Origin: Thermoanaerobaculum sp.
GTDB lineage: Bacteria; Acidobacteriota; Thermoanaerobaculia; Multivoradales; UBA5704
DNA length: 46,832 bases
Reading direction: 5' to 3'
Assembly (NCBI GenBank): GCA_021154885.1
Contig: JAJKHS010000032.1
Location: 1 to 46,832 of the forward strand
Positions 17,813-26,038 of the stretch are shown here, piece by piece. Below the pieces are notes generated by a model that saw only the letters and a list, made by a program, of their open reading frames with translations, ran no database searches and was not told the DNA's origin. Within the stretch, counting starts at the first letter, position 1. Every line of letters begins with the position of its first letter. Position numbers and translations under genes: made by a program.

Positions 17813-19252
17813 TCATCTCCAGAATTGCCACCAAAAACGTCGCCTCGTTACAGCAGGAGTCTTTCTCTTGGGCATAGCATTGAGTTCTTTCCACCTTTCG
17901 TAAACGGCATCCTCCGTATGATCCTCCTCTGCAGAGAGTGTCGTTGCGACGTGGGCGCGAATCCACAATTCAAAAGAATCTGCTACTTTATGATAAACAA
18001 GAGAGCCTTGGGTCCATGAATAGATCGGGGGTTCTTCTTTTACCTCGGGTGCCTTGGCTTTGAACCCAATATCGTTGTGGGCGCTTTTAGCTAGGCAGAC
18101 GAAGCCAGCCAGCTCTCCGCGAGTATCATCGAGAGCCGTCAGCTTGGAAGGATGAAGAATTCTCGTATCCTCACACCAATCCCCCGGACCGAGTGTGCGC
18201 AGAAAGATCTTATAACTTTCCGGCAACCTCGTTCCTAGCTCCAATTCCGCGTCTTCAATTTCAGGATCGGCAATCGGCTTCCCATTAGACCTAAAAATTA
18301 TACCTCGACTACCGTGCTCTCTGGGGTTAAGGTTAGAAGCCGCCCTCAGATATTGCCCAAAATCACCAACTATAGATATTACTCGCGAGCGCTCAAGGCC
18401 TTCAATTTTTTCTATTTCTTTCGAATCACGGCTTCTCAAAAGCAAGCTTCTCTCCCCTTCGTATTGCATAGCCAAGCGTTCTATGTCCATCAGGTGTACC
18501 AGCGCGTTCCTCTTCTTGCGTCGTTGGATAGTCGCCCATGTTAGCAGCAGTTCATAATCTTGATCATCCACAGCATGATGCTTGCCAAGACGTTCCGTCA
18601 CGATCTTACGGGGTATCTTGTACATCTCAAAGGTGCGCCAATTCGCCTCAGGCTTTTTTTCGAAAAATTCACCACTTCCGCGAATAAAATGTCGTCCGTT
18701 GTCGGTGAAGAAATTTATCCTCCCATAGCCCTCAGCAGTCTCGGAACCAATTTCTCTTTTTTCTCCAGACCACTCGTGGACGACTCCCGCAAAATGAAAA
18801 GTCATGCCGGAGCCAACCTTGCTGACGGATGCACCAAAACTACTGAAGTAGGCATTCCGGGTGAGATCTGGTTTAAAATTTATACCATGATATCGATAAG
18901 AATTGTCATTCGTAACATACTCGATACATACTATGCTGTATGGTTCTTCGGAATGCACTCCCTGAAACCAGTATCCTTCGATGCTCGCAGTGCGTGACAC
19001 TAGCCTGCGAAGCGGTCCGAAGCGAAGAGGGGCTTTTAGTAGTAAGAAATCAGTAAGTCTGTGCACGGCCACTGCCAAGGGCAAGACGATAACCCATATC
19101 GCAATGGTGCGATAACTTTCATCTGAACTACCTGAGCTAGCTGGGCTATGTTTCAGGGTGGCATTTAGATATTCAAAAGCCTTGATAGAAAAACTAACTG
19201 CTGCCAATGCGGCAGCCGTTTGCCCTACAGGCTCAAATTCAAGATGCTCCAT
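17813..19252 (-). CDS. Two-TM, beta-rich protein with C-terminal SMI1/KNR4 (SUKH)-like domain
   Basis: A 479-residue protein I do not recognise as a named family. Two membrane helices lie at about 8-28 and 49-72. Residues of about 90-215 are beta-rich (IEGYWFQGVHSEEPYSIVC, then GYGRINFFTDNGRHFIRGSG), an arrangement resembling the 2TM/beta-barrel effector domain of CBASS Cap15-like proteins. After a helical linker, about 330-440 resembles a SUKH domain (EDAELELGTRLPESYKIFLR followed by TLGPGDW), a fold common in immunity proteins against polymorphic toxins. The C-terminus is basic and Trp-rich. GC content is clearly lower than in flanking genes, suggesting transfer. It stands alone, without a cyclase or toxin nearby. 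Domain assignments are by eye. Confidence 0.6.
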   Translation of the reverse strand: MEHLEFEPVGQTAAALAAVSFSIKAFEYLNATLKHSPASSGSSDESYRTIAIWVIVLPLAVAVHRLTDFLLLKAPLRFGPLRRLVSRTASIEGYWFQGVHSEEPYSIVCIEYVTNDNSYRYHGINFKPDLTRNAYFSSFGASVSKVGSGMTFHFAGVVHEWSGEKREIGSETAEGYGRINFFTDNGRHFIRGSGEFFEKKPEANWRTFEMYKIPRKIVTERLGKHHAVDDQDYELLLTWATIQRRKKRNALVHLMDIERLAMQYEGERSLLLRSRDSKEIEKIEGLERSRVISIVGDFGQYLRAASNLNPREHGSRGIIFRSNGKPIADPEIEDAELELGTRLPESYKIFLRTLGPGDWCEDTRILHPSKLTALDDTRGELAGFVCLAKSAHNDIGFKAKAPEVKEEPPIYSWTQGSLVYHKVADSFELWIRAHVATTLSAEEDHTEDAVYERWKELNAMPKRKTPAVTRRRFWWQFWR

Positions 19253-19294
19253 GAAAATTCTCCTTCACTATTGATTGGCCACAGGATTCTATCC

Positions 19295-19311
19295 TGGCGA
19301 ATGATTCGCCA
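19295..19311. promoter_or_regulatory. Perfect 8-bp palindrome upstream of the two-TM/SUKH gene
   Basis: TGGCGAAT-G-ATTCGCCA is a perfect inverted repeat with a 1-nt centre, 43 bp before the start codon of the leftward gene, where an operator would lie. No second copy was noticed in the window. Confidence 0.35.
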
Positions 19312-19338
19312 CTCAGAGATATCGGCTCAGTCTATTAT

Positions 19339-19392
19339 CTATCTCAGTGGGGGCTTCGCCAGCGCCTCACAGACAGATGTATCGAGAAGACA
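19339..19392 (-). pseudogene. vapC: VapC toxin stump (PIN-domain N-terminus only)
   Basis: In the frame next to the 3' end of vapB the sequence reads CLLDTSVCEALAKPPLR and then a stop. The first seven residues match the first strand of PIN-domain toxins (LLDTSV, with the first metal-binding Asp). Nothing of the remaining 110 or so residues is present before the palindrome and the next gene. I infer a deletion that removed the toxin. Confidence 0.45.
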
Positions 19393-19601
19393 CTTCTCCC
19401 GGACCGGTGCGGCCGCCGCCGAGACGCTGGGATGTCGATTTCAAGCTTGACCTTGCCCAGCATGGATTTGAGCTCCTCGATCCGCCTTCGGCGGATCAGC
19501 TCCCGGAGCGAGAGAACGACAGTGTCAGTCTTCGACTTGAATCCCAGAAGGTTCCTCGCCTCGTCCATCAGATCCTCGGGGATGTCCAGGGTCGTACGCA
19601 T
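19344..19601 (-). CDS. vapB: VapB-type antitoxin (orphan)
   Basis: The 85-residue protein starts MRTTLDIPEDLMDEARNLLG, a ribbon-helix-helix DNA-binding antitoxin start. FKSKTDTVVLSLRELIRRR and LGKVKLEIDIPASRRRP follow, the usual body of this VapB family, which normally ends near SRRRP. The last 20 residues (HRSGRSVFSIHLSVRRWRSP) run into what would be the vapC start in another phase, so the C-terminus is probably altered by a frameshift. VapB binds and inhibits the VapC RNase and represses the operon. No full VapC follows. Confidence 0.75.
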   Translation of the reverse strand: MRTTLDIPEDLMDEARNLLGFKSKTDTVVLSLRELIRRRRIEELKSMLGKVKLEIDIPASRRRPHRSGRSVFSIHLSVRRWRSPH

Positions 19602-19662
19602 GAGAAAAGTCTATTTCGTATGCTTCTGCTCGTCAAGCAGGCAGACGTGGAGATGAGCCTCA

Positions 19663-19886
19663 GAGGGTGTCTGGAAAGTATTCAGGCCTGAAGGGCCGTC
19701 CTCCCTCAGCCTGGGGCGCAGCCGAAGATCCCTCAATCCAAGAAGCCCTGACGGGGCGAAATAAAGGCCGGATCACGCCCCTTCGGGGCTGCCGGGGTAT
19801 TTGGATTCCGTGTTCCTGGGGCTGCGCCCCAGGCTGAGGGAGGACGGCCCTTCGGGCCTGAACCACCAGCTTTTCAGACACCCTCC
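19663..19886. mobile_element. MITE-like element with long inverted repeats
   Basis: About 224 bp bounded by inverted ends GAGGGTGTCTGGAAA / GAGGGTGTCTGAAAA. The arms of about 60 bp share an almost identical block (GGGCCGTCCTCCCTCAGCCT). The centre holds a smaller hairpin around GGGGCGAAATAAAGG. It encodes no protein. Its right end stops at the TAG of the vWA gene (19886-19888), so it abuts or supplies that gene's last bases. A REP-type palindrome mobilised in trans is the alternative. Confidence 0.65.
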
Positions 19887-21076
19887 TACTTCCGGTTCAA
19901 CCACTCCACCGCCCGCTTGATCCCGCCCAGGGTGAGGTCCTCCATGCGGAAGACCTCGCCGATCCGTTTCAGAGTGGTCCGTCCGTAGGCCTCGGGCCAG
20001 TTCTCCTTCGGGATGGGATTGAGCCAGACGGAGTGGCGGAAGCGGTCGCGGAGCCGCTCGAGCCAGCGCAGGCTGGGCTCGGCGTCGTTCGTGCCCCAGG
20101 TGATGGCGCCGCCGGGGTAGAGCAACTCCTCGGGGGCCATGGAGGCGTCGCCCAGGATCAACAGCCGCGTCTCCGGCGAGCGCTGGAGGAGCTTCTCGAC
20201 CGGTAGCGGGATGCGTCGCTGCGCGTCCTTGTAGACCGTGCCGTAGATCGTGTTGTGGAAGAAGTAGGTGTCGCGGCGCTTGAAACGGTCCCGCACCTTG
20301 GCGAAGAGGAGCCGGGTCAGGGCCACGTGAGGGAGCATCGAGGTGCCGCCGTTGTCGATCAGCAGCACCACTTCGATTCGGTCCATGAGGTCGCGGCGGA
20401 AGACGAGGTCGATCTCGCCGCCGTTGCGCGCGCTTTCGTAGATGGTGGCGTCGAGGTCGAGCTGGTCGCGCGGCCCCGCCGGCTTCAGACTCTTCAGGGA
20501 GGCCAGGGCCTGGGAGAGGTTGGCGTGGCTTAAGGCTTGGTCGTCCGAGTAGTCGATGTAGCGCCGCTCGCCGATCACTTTCAACGCCGACCGCTTGCCG
20601 CCTTCGCCCATCACCCTCACGCCGCCGCTCGCGTTCCCCGAGTGGCCGAACGGCGAGTTGCCGCCCGTGCCGATCCAGCGGCTGCCGCCGTGGTGGGCCT
20701 CGGTCTGCTGGCGCATCGTCTCCCAGAAGCGCTTCATCAGCTCGTCCGGCGGGAAGGTCCACAGCGCGTGCGGCGGCAGCTCGCCCTTGCGGATGGCCTC
20801 CCTGAGCCAGTCCCGGAACTGCGGCGTGTTGAACAGCTCCGGGTCCCCTTGCGCCACCCGCGGCAGGTCGAGCCCGTAGAAGTGGAAGGCGAAGGCCCGC
20901 TCGTAGGCGTCCACGTGCTCCACCCGGCGGACGAAGGCGAGGCGGGCGAAGAGGAAGAGGGAGTCGAGGTCGGGCGCGAGGCCCCGCTCCAGCCCTTGGT
21001 AGAAGTCGATGGTGTCGGTCAGCGAGACCGGGACGCCGTAATCACGCAGCCTCAGGATGAAGTCATCGAGGAACAC
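19886..21076 (-). CDS. vWA-domain protein (CoxE-like), MoxR partner
   Basis: A 396-residue protein encoded 20 bp after a MoxR ATPase, the usual MoxR/vWA pairing used in metal-cofactor insertion or protein remodelling. The N-terminal part is helical (FLDDFILRLRDYGVPVSLTD). The vWA Rossmann-like domain begins near VEVVLLIDNGGTSMLPHVAL, where the metal site reads DNGGTS rather than classic DxSxS. I chose the GTG at 21076 since no ATG is in frame and GGAG lies upstream; the frame continues upstream only as antisense of the ATPase gene. A 139-bp broken copy of its 3' part is at 16784-16922. The stop codon abuts the MITE-like element. Confidence 0.8.
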   Translation of the reverse strand: MFLDDFILRLRDYGVPVSLTDTIDFYQGLERGLAPDLDSLFLFARLAFVRRVEHVDAYERAFAFHFYGLDLPRVAQGDPELFNTPQFRDWLREAIRKGELPPHALWTFPPDELMKRFWETMRQQTEAHHGGSRWIGTGGNSPFGHSGNASGGVRVMGEGGKRSALKVIGERRYIDYSDDQALSHANLSQALASLKSLKPAGPRDQLDLDATIYESARNGGEIDLVFRRDLMDRIEVVLLIDNGGTSMLPHVALTRLLFAKVRDRFKRRDTYFFHNTIYGTVYKDAQRRIPLPVEKLLQRSPETRLLILGDASMAPEELLYPGGAITWGTNDAEPSLRWLERLRDRFRHSVWLNPIPKENWPEAYGRTTLKRIGEVFRMEDLTLGGIKRAVEWLNRK

Positions 21077-21096
21077 GGCCCGCTCCGATTTTCCGG

Positions 21097-21921
21097 TCAG
21101 TTCACCCGCGTCCGCTTGCCGCCGCTGCGGTAGGAGAGGATGTCCTCCGTCCGCTTGAGGAGGGTGCCGACGAAGGGGACGTTGAGCCGGTCCGGTGTGA
21201 CCCGGGCGTGCTTCAGGGCGCCGAGCCAGTTGAGCAGCTCCGAGGTCGCGGGCGGCTTCTCGTAGCCCCTTCCCCGCAGCTCGTAGAAGATGCCCAGCGC
21301 CGCATCCAGCAGGCCGCGGTCGAGATCCGGGAAGTGGAGGTTGACGATCTCCCGCATCTGCTCCGGACTGGGGAAGGCGATGTGGTGGCAGTAGCAGCGC
21401 CGCAGGAAGGGGTCCGAGAGCTCGCGCTTGGCATTCGACGTGATGACGATCACCGGCCGCTTCTTCGCCCCGATGACCCGGTTGACTTCGCGGATGGTGA
21501 ACTCGCAGTCCTCCAGCACGTCGAGGAGGTTGTCCTGGACGTCCGACTCGGTCTTGTCGATCTCGTCGAACAGCAGCACCACCCGCTTGTCGCTGCGGAA
21601 GGCGCGGCCAATGGGACCCCAGATCACGTAGTCGAAGAAGTTGTTGACGTCGCGGCCCGTGCCCGAGGTGCCGAAGCGGGCGTCGTTCAGGCGCAGCACC
21701 GTGTCCTGGACGTAGCAGGCCTCCTCGCCCTTGATGGTGGACTTGCAGCGCAGCGCCTCGAGGTCCATGCCGAGCGAGCGGCTGATCTCGAAGGCGAGCT
21801 GCGTTTTGCCCGTGCCGGCCTCGCCGGTCAGCAGCAGGGGCTTCTCCATGGCGATGGCCATGTTGACGATGGCCCCCAGCTCGGGGTCGAGGTAGTAGCG
21901 TTCGGTGCTCTGGAATTCCAT
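21097..21921 (-). CDS. MoxR-family AAA+ ATPase
   Basis: The 274-residue protein shows Walker A GEAGTGKT (33-40), Walker B VVLLFDEID, sensor VIVITSNAKRELSDPFLRRC and the C-terminal lid. MoxR ATPases act as chaperones that, with a vWA protein, assemble or activate a target complex; the vWA gene follows immediately. I preferred the ATG at 21921 (MEFQSTERYYLDPE), the usual start; an extra 26 codons upstream show no conservation pattern. The target complex is not encoded in this window. Confidence 0.9.
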   Translation of the reverse strand: MEFQSTERYYLDPELGAIVNMAIAMEKPLLLTGEAGTGKTQLAFEISRSLGMDLEALRCKSTIKGEEACYVQDTVLRLNDARFGTSGTGRDVNNFFDYVIWGPIGRAFRSDKRVVLLFDEIDKTESDVQDNLLDVLEDCEFTIREVNRVIGAKKRPVIVITSNAKRELSDPFLRRCYCHHIAFPSPEQMREIVNLHFPDLDRGLLDAALGIFYELRGRGYEKPPATSELLNWLGALKHARVTPDRLNVPFVGTLLKRTEDILSYRSGGKRTRVN

Positions 21922-22098
21922 GGCGGGGGAGTCTACCAAAGCCCTCGCGCCGCCGATTCGACCCTCCCGGCAAGGCTCGCGATTTAGCATTGGCAGCACC
22001 CTAGAAATAAAGGGCGGTCAATGGCCGCGTACTGGATCGCGGCCCGCCCCCCGAAATCTGTCCTGGCCTCCGGGCCAGGGACTCTAGGAGGAAATCGC

Positions 22099-22794
22099 AT
22101 GAGGAAGACGCAGAGGATCTTGACCGGTGTGGCGTTGGTGGCCGTCGGCCTGGCGCTCGCCACCGGAGCGGTCTATGCCCAGCCGCCTTGCAACGTGCCG
22201 AACAATGGCATGGGCACGGTGACTCTCCCCCCCGCGGGCTGCCAGTATCTCAGCCCCAGTCAGGTCCACATGATCATCAACGGCCTGCCGCCGGGCACGA
22301 CCATCATCCTGGCGCCGATCCACAGAGACTTCATCTGCCGCCAGTCGACGAGCACCGGTCCCTGCATCGTGCCCGGCGGCCCGCTGGGCGGCGAGGTGGA
22401 AAACTTCACCTCGACGGCGGTGTTCCAGCTAAGCGGCACCGGCGTGCTGAGCGGCTGGAACCGCACGGTGACAGTTCCCCTGAACGTCCAGGTGGCCACC
22501 GCGCCGCGCAAGGCCGGCGCTGCGGTGCAGACTTTCAACACCGACATGCGGCTCATCCAGGGCGCGATCACCGGCGATCCCGACTTCGACTCCTTCCAGG
22601 TCGTGGGCGGCACGGCCAACGGCTTCTCGAGCCCCGGTTCGACGACGCTGACCCGCCAGTCCAACGGCACCTTCAACGTCGACAGCTCTTTCAACGTCGG
22701 CTACGTCATCAAGTTCGTCGGCGCTTCGGGAGGCAAGCTCGCTGGCCGCAGCGGTGCCACCCAAGGCACCGTGGTGATGAAGGCCCAGCAGTAG
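22099..22794 (+). CDS. Secreted protein of unknown function
   Basis: A 231-residue protein with a clear signal peptide (ILTGVALVAVGLALATGAVYA) and an ideal AGGAGG ribosome site 8 bp before the ATG. The mature part is beta-rich with few charges and two cysteine pairs (PPCNV and AGCQY; FICRQ and GPCIV). It contains GGEVENFTSTAVFQLSGTG and VTVPLNVQVATAP, suggesting an immunoglobulin-like or jelly-roll fold. I recognise no family. It is probably monocistronic; a strong hairpin follows the stop. Confidence 0.75.
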   Translation: MRKTQRILTGVALVAVGLALATGAVYAQPPCNVPNNGMGTVTLPPAGCQYLSPSQVHMIINGLPPGTTIILAPIHRDFICRQSTSTGPCIVPGGPLGGEVENFTSTAVFQLSGTGVLSGWNRTVTVPLNVQVATAPRKAGAAVQTFNTDMRLIQGAITGDPDFDSFQVVGGTANGFSSPGSTTLTRQSNGTFNVDSSFNVGYVIKFVGASGGKLAGRSGATQGTVVMKAQQ

Positions 22795-22814
22795 GCATTC
22801 CTACCGGCAGGCTC

Positions 22815-22846
22815 GGCCGGGTGGCGATGGTGATTGCCGCCCGGCC
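22815..22846 (+). terminator. Stable hairpin after the secreted-protein gene
   Basis: GGCCGGGTGGC pairs with GCCGCCCGGCC (11 bp with one wobble, 10-nt loop), 20 bp after the stop and 22 bp before the next start. There is no T-run, so termination is only likely, not clear. Confidence 0.35.
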
Positions 22847-22868
22847 CTGATGTGAGAGATCCCCGCGC

Positions 22869-25571
22869 GTGAACTCCCTGTCCCGAGCCGCCCTGCGGCA
22901 TCCCGGCCGGACCCTGGCCGCCGTAGCCCTGCTCACGGCCGCGGCGGCGCCGGGCCTCGCCCGCCTGGAACTGCGCACGGACGGGGCTGCGCTCGTCCCG
23001 CCGCGGGCGGCGGCGGTGGTCTACGACCGCGAGGTGCGCCGGCGGTTCGACGTTCGCGATCCAATGGTGGTGGTGGTGCGTGCGGAGCGCCCGGGAGGGA
23101 TCTTCAATCCCGAGACCCTGCGCCGGGTGCGGGACCTGACGGCGGCGCTGGCGCGGCTCCCGGGGATCGGGCCGGCGGGCGTCACCAGCCTCGCCACCGA
23201 GCAGGGATTCCGCTTTCGAGCCGGGACACTCCAGCGGCGCACCTTCCTCGATCCCCTGCCCACGACGCCCGCGGCGCTGGCCGAGCTGCGCTCGGACCTG
23301 GCGCGGATCGGCGTCTACGACGGCGTCCTGGTGGGTACGGGAGGCCGGGCCGCCGCCGTAGTGATGGGCGTGCCACCGGGCGCGGACCGGCAGGCCCTCC
23401 ACGGCCAAGTGCGCGCCGCGGCGGCAGCCCACGCCGGGGACGGTGACCGCGTCGAGGTGCTGGGGGCGCCGGTGGCCGAGGCGCTGCTGGGGAGCCATAT
23501 CCTGGCCGACCTGGGCCTCCCGGCCTCCTGGCTGAGAGCGGAGGCGGAGGGCTCCGGCCGTCGGATCGGGCTGGTGCCGGCCTCGCTGGCGATGATGGGA
23601 CTGGTCTTCCTGATCGGCTTCCGGCGGCCTGCCGCGGCCGTGCTGCCGCTGGCGAAGGTCGGAATCTGCCTGGTCCTGGTGTTCGGCCTAATGGGCTGGC
23701 TCGGCGTGCCGGTCTACCTGACGACGGCCGTGCTCCCCATCCTTCTCCTCGCGGTGGGGACGGCGAGCGAGGTCCATCTCTTCCGCCGCTACGGCGCGCT
23801 CCACGTCGAGCGGCCGGGGGCGGCGAGCCGCGAGCTGGCCGCTGCGGCCGTGGACGAGATGGAGGCGCCCGTGCTGCAGGCGGCGGCCACCACGGCGGTG
23901 GGGTTCCTGTCGTTCTCCCTCTCGCCCATCGGCCCGGTGCGGGTGTTCGGCCTCGCGGCGGCGGCGGGCGTTCTCCTCTGTCTGCTGGGATCGCTCGCCG
24001 CCACGCCAGCCGTGCTGGCCCTGGTGCCGCCCAGGTGGATTTCTCGGAGTCAGGTGGTAGTAAAGCCCGTGACAGGCGGAATTTTCAGCCGGATCGCCCG
24101 CTTCGCCGTCCGCCATCGCCGGGCCGTGCTGGCCGTGGCCGGCGCCGTGGCGCTGCTGGCTCTCGACGGCGTGCGGCGGGTGGCCGTGCAGGACAGTTGG
24201 GTGGACGGCTTCGCGCCGGGGAGCGGCTTCGCCCGCGCCATGCGGCGGTTCGACCGCGACTTCGCCGGCGCCCACGTCCTCCAGGTGGTGGTGGAAACGG
24301 AGCCGCTGCGCCAGTCCGGCGAGGTGACGGGCGCCGCGGTGGGGGACCGGACCTTGGCGTTGCCGGCTTCCACCGGGATCCCTGTTCGCAAGTCTCCGGG
24401 GAGCTTCCTCGAGCTCGACGGACCTCGGGGGACAGGTCTCCCGTCCCGGCAATGGTCCTCCTGGGTGGAGACGGCCCGAACGGAGGGGGACCGGATCGTC
24501 CTGGGCTGGCCGCTCAGGGGGGGATCGCCCCGGTTCTGGCTGACGCCGCGTCCGGGGGACCGTGTCGGCTGGGCGCTGCGGCGCGAGCCTCTGGCAGTCC
24601 CGGCGGTGCTGGACCGGGTGCGGGACCTGGAGCATTTCCTGGCCGGGCGGCCCGGGGTGGGGGACGTGCTGGGGCCGGCGCGGTTCCTGGAGACGGCCGC
24701 CTTTCTGACGAGTCCGGACGACCCCGGTTCGCGGCGGCTGCCGGAGTCGCCTGAGGCGGCGAGCATCCTCTGGCACAACGCCGAGCTGGCGCTGGGCCCC
24801 GAGCGCCTGCGCAGGGCCGTGGACGCCGGCCACGCCCGCGGGCTGGTGACGGTCTTCCTGCGGGGCTCGAACTTCGCCGACACCGGCCGGCTGATGGCCG
24901 ACCTCCGGGCCTGGGAGCGGCGGCGTCTCGCACCGGCCGGCGTGCGCCTGGGATTCGCGGGCGACGTGGCCGTGAGCCAGTCCCTGATCGGCGCGGTGGT
25001 GGCCACGCAGGTGGAATCCCTGGCCCTGTCGCTCGTGGGGATCTTCGCCGTGACCGCGTGGCTCGCCCGCTCAGGCCGGCACGGCTGGCTGTGCGTCGTG
25101 CCGGCGGCGTTCGCGGTGCTCCTCGACTTTGCCGCCATGGGCTGGCTGGGCATCCCCCTGGGAGTTGCCACCTCCATGTTCGCGGGCATGACGCTGGGAG
25201 TGGGCGTCGACTACGCCATTCACCTCCTGGCGTGTGCAGAGCGCCTGTGGCGGGACGGCCTGGGGGATGAGACAGCCCTGGCCAACGCCCTGGAGGCCAC
25301 GGGCCCCGCCATCCTCATCGACTCGGCGAGCAGCATCCTGGGCTTCGCCGTGCTCCTCCTCTCCCAGGTGCCGGCGAACCATCGCCTCGGCGGACTGCTG
25401 TCTTTGAGCCTCGGGGTGTGCGTGCTGGCGACGCTCTGGGTGGTGCCGGCGTTGGCGTTCACACCCGCGGCGTCGGCGGCTGGGTCGAGCTCGTATGGGT
25501 TACTGTCGGATCGCGCTTCAATTTCAGCTTCTTCTCCAGTTTCTCGCCGAGGACCAGGAGGCCGAGGGTGA
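22869..25571 (+). CDS. RND/MMPL-family transporter
   Basis: A 900-residue inner-membrane protein with the RND duplication. An N-terminal helix is followed by a periplasmic domain, six helices from about 235 (LAMMGLVFLIGF), a second periplasmic domain and a second helix set with the hallmark GMTLGVGVDYAIHLLA. It resembles MMPL/HpnN-type lipid or hopanoid exporters; the substrate is unknown. The GTG start has only a weak ribosome site. The last 38 codons overlap the convergent mgtC-type gene and have an unconserved Ser/Gly-rich composition, so the true C-terminus may be a run-on tail. Confidence 0.85.
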   Translation: MNSLSRAALRHPGRTLAAVALLTAAAAPGLARLELRTDGAALVPPRAAAVVYDREVRRRFDVRDPMVVVVRAERPGGIFNPETLRRVRDLTAALARLPGIGPAGVTSLATEQGFRFRAGTLQRRTFLDPLPTTPAALAELRSDLARIGVYDGVLVGTGGRAAAVVMGVPPGADRQALHGQVRAAAAAHAGDGDRVEVLGAPVAEALLGSHILADLGLPASWLRAEAEGSGRRIGLVPASLAMMGLVFLIGFRRPAAAVLPLAKVGICLVLVFGLMGWLGVPVYLTTAVLPILLLAVGTASEVHLFRRYGALHVERPGAASRELAAAAVDEMEAPVLQAAATTAVGFLSFSLSPIGPVRVFGLAAAAGVLLCLLGSLAATPAVLALVPPRWISRSQVVVKPVTGGIFSRIARFAVRHRRAVLAVAGAVALLALDGVRRVAVQDSWVDGFAPGSGFARAMRRFDRDFAGAHVLQVVVETEPLRQSGEVTGAAVGDRTLALPASTGIPVRKSPGSFLELDGPRGTGLPSRQWSSWVETARTEGDRIVLGWPLRGGSPRFWLTPRPGDRVGWALRREPLAVPAVLDRVRDLEHFLAGRPGVGDVLGPARFLETAAFLTSPDDPGSRRLPESPEAASILWHNAELALGPERLRRAVDAGHARGLVTVFLRGSNFADTGRLMADLRAWERRRLAPAGVRLGFAGDVAVSQSLIGAVVATQVESLALSLVGIFAVTAWLARSGRHGWLCVVPAAFAVLLDFAAMGWLGIPLGVATSMFAGMTLGVGVDYAIHLLACAERLWRDGLGDETALANALEATGPAILIDSASSILGFAVLLLSQVPANHRLGGLLSLSLGVCVLATLWVVPALAFTPAASAAGSSSYGLLSDRASISASSPVSRRGPGGRG

Positions 25572-25956
25572 TGGCGACGGCGATCATGGAGGTCGCCCAT
25601 TGGCCGGCGCCGCAGGCGATCCCCAGGGCGGCCACCACCCAGATAGAGGCGGCAGTGGTGAGGCCGTGGACGCTCTGGTGGGACTCGTCGCGTATGATCA
25701 CGCCGCCGCCCAGGAAGCCGATGCCCGCCATGATGCCCTGCACGGTGCGGAGCACGGCCGCGGATTCTGCGCCGGCGAGGTCGAGGCTTGCCACGGTGAT
25801 GAGGGAGGCGCCCAGGGCGACGAGACCGTGGGTGCGCATGCCTGCGGGCTTGCCGCACAGCTCCCGGTCGAGGCCGATGAGGCAGCCGACGAACGTGGCC
25901 ACCGAGAGGCGGACGAGGGTCACCCAGAAGGGGAGCGTGATGATGGGGCCGTTCAC
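25459..25956 (-). CDS. MgtC/SapB-family membrane protein
   Basis: A 165-residue protein with four to five membrane helices and the MgtC signature GCLIGLDRELCGKPAGMRTH, then GIGFLGGGVIIRD. Family members are linked to growth under low magnesium and to modulation of membrane ATPases; many act in general envelope stress. The short hydrophilic tail (after LEKKLKLKRD) lacks the larger ACT-like domain of Salmonella MgtC. The start is a GTG without a clear ribosome site. Its 3' end overlaps the transporter gene by 113 bp, tail to tail. Confidence 0.88.
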   Translation of the reverse strand: MNGPIITLPFWVTLVRLSVATFVGCLIGLDRELCGKPAGMRTHGLVALGASLITVASLDLAGAESAAVLRTVQGIMAGIGFLGGGVIIRDESHQSVHGLTTAASIWVVAALGIACGAGQWATSMIAVAITLGLLVLGEKLEKKLKLKRDPTVTHTSSTQPPTPRV

Positions 25957-26038
25957 GACCAGCGCACCGTGATGGCGGCCAGGACGAGCGGTGCGTATTT
26001 TTTCATATCCTTGCTCGCCGCTATTTTACCACCTCGCC

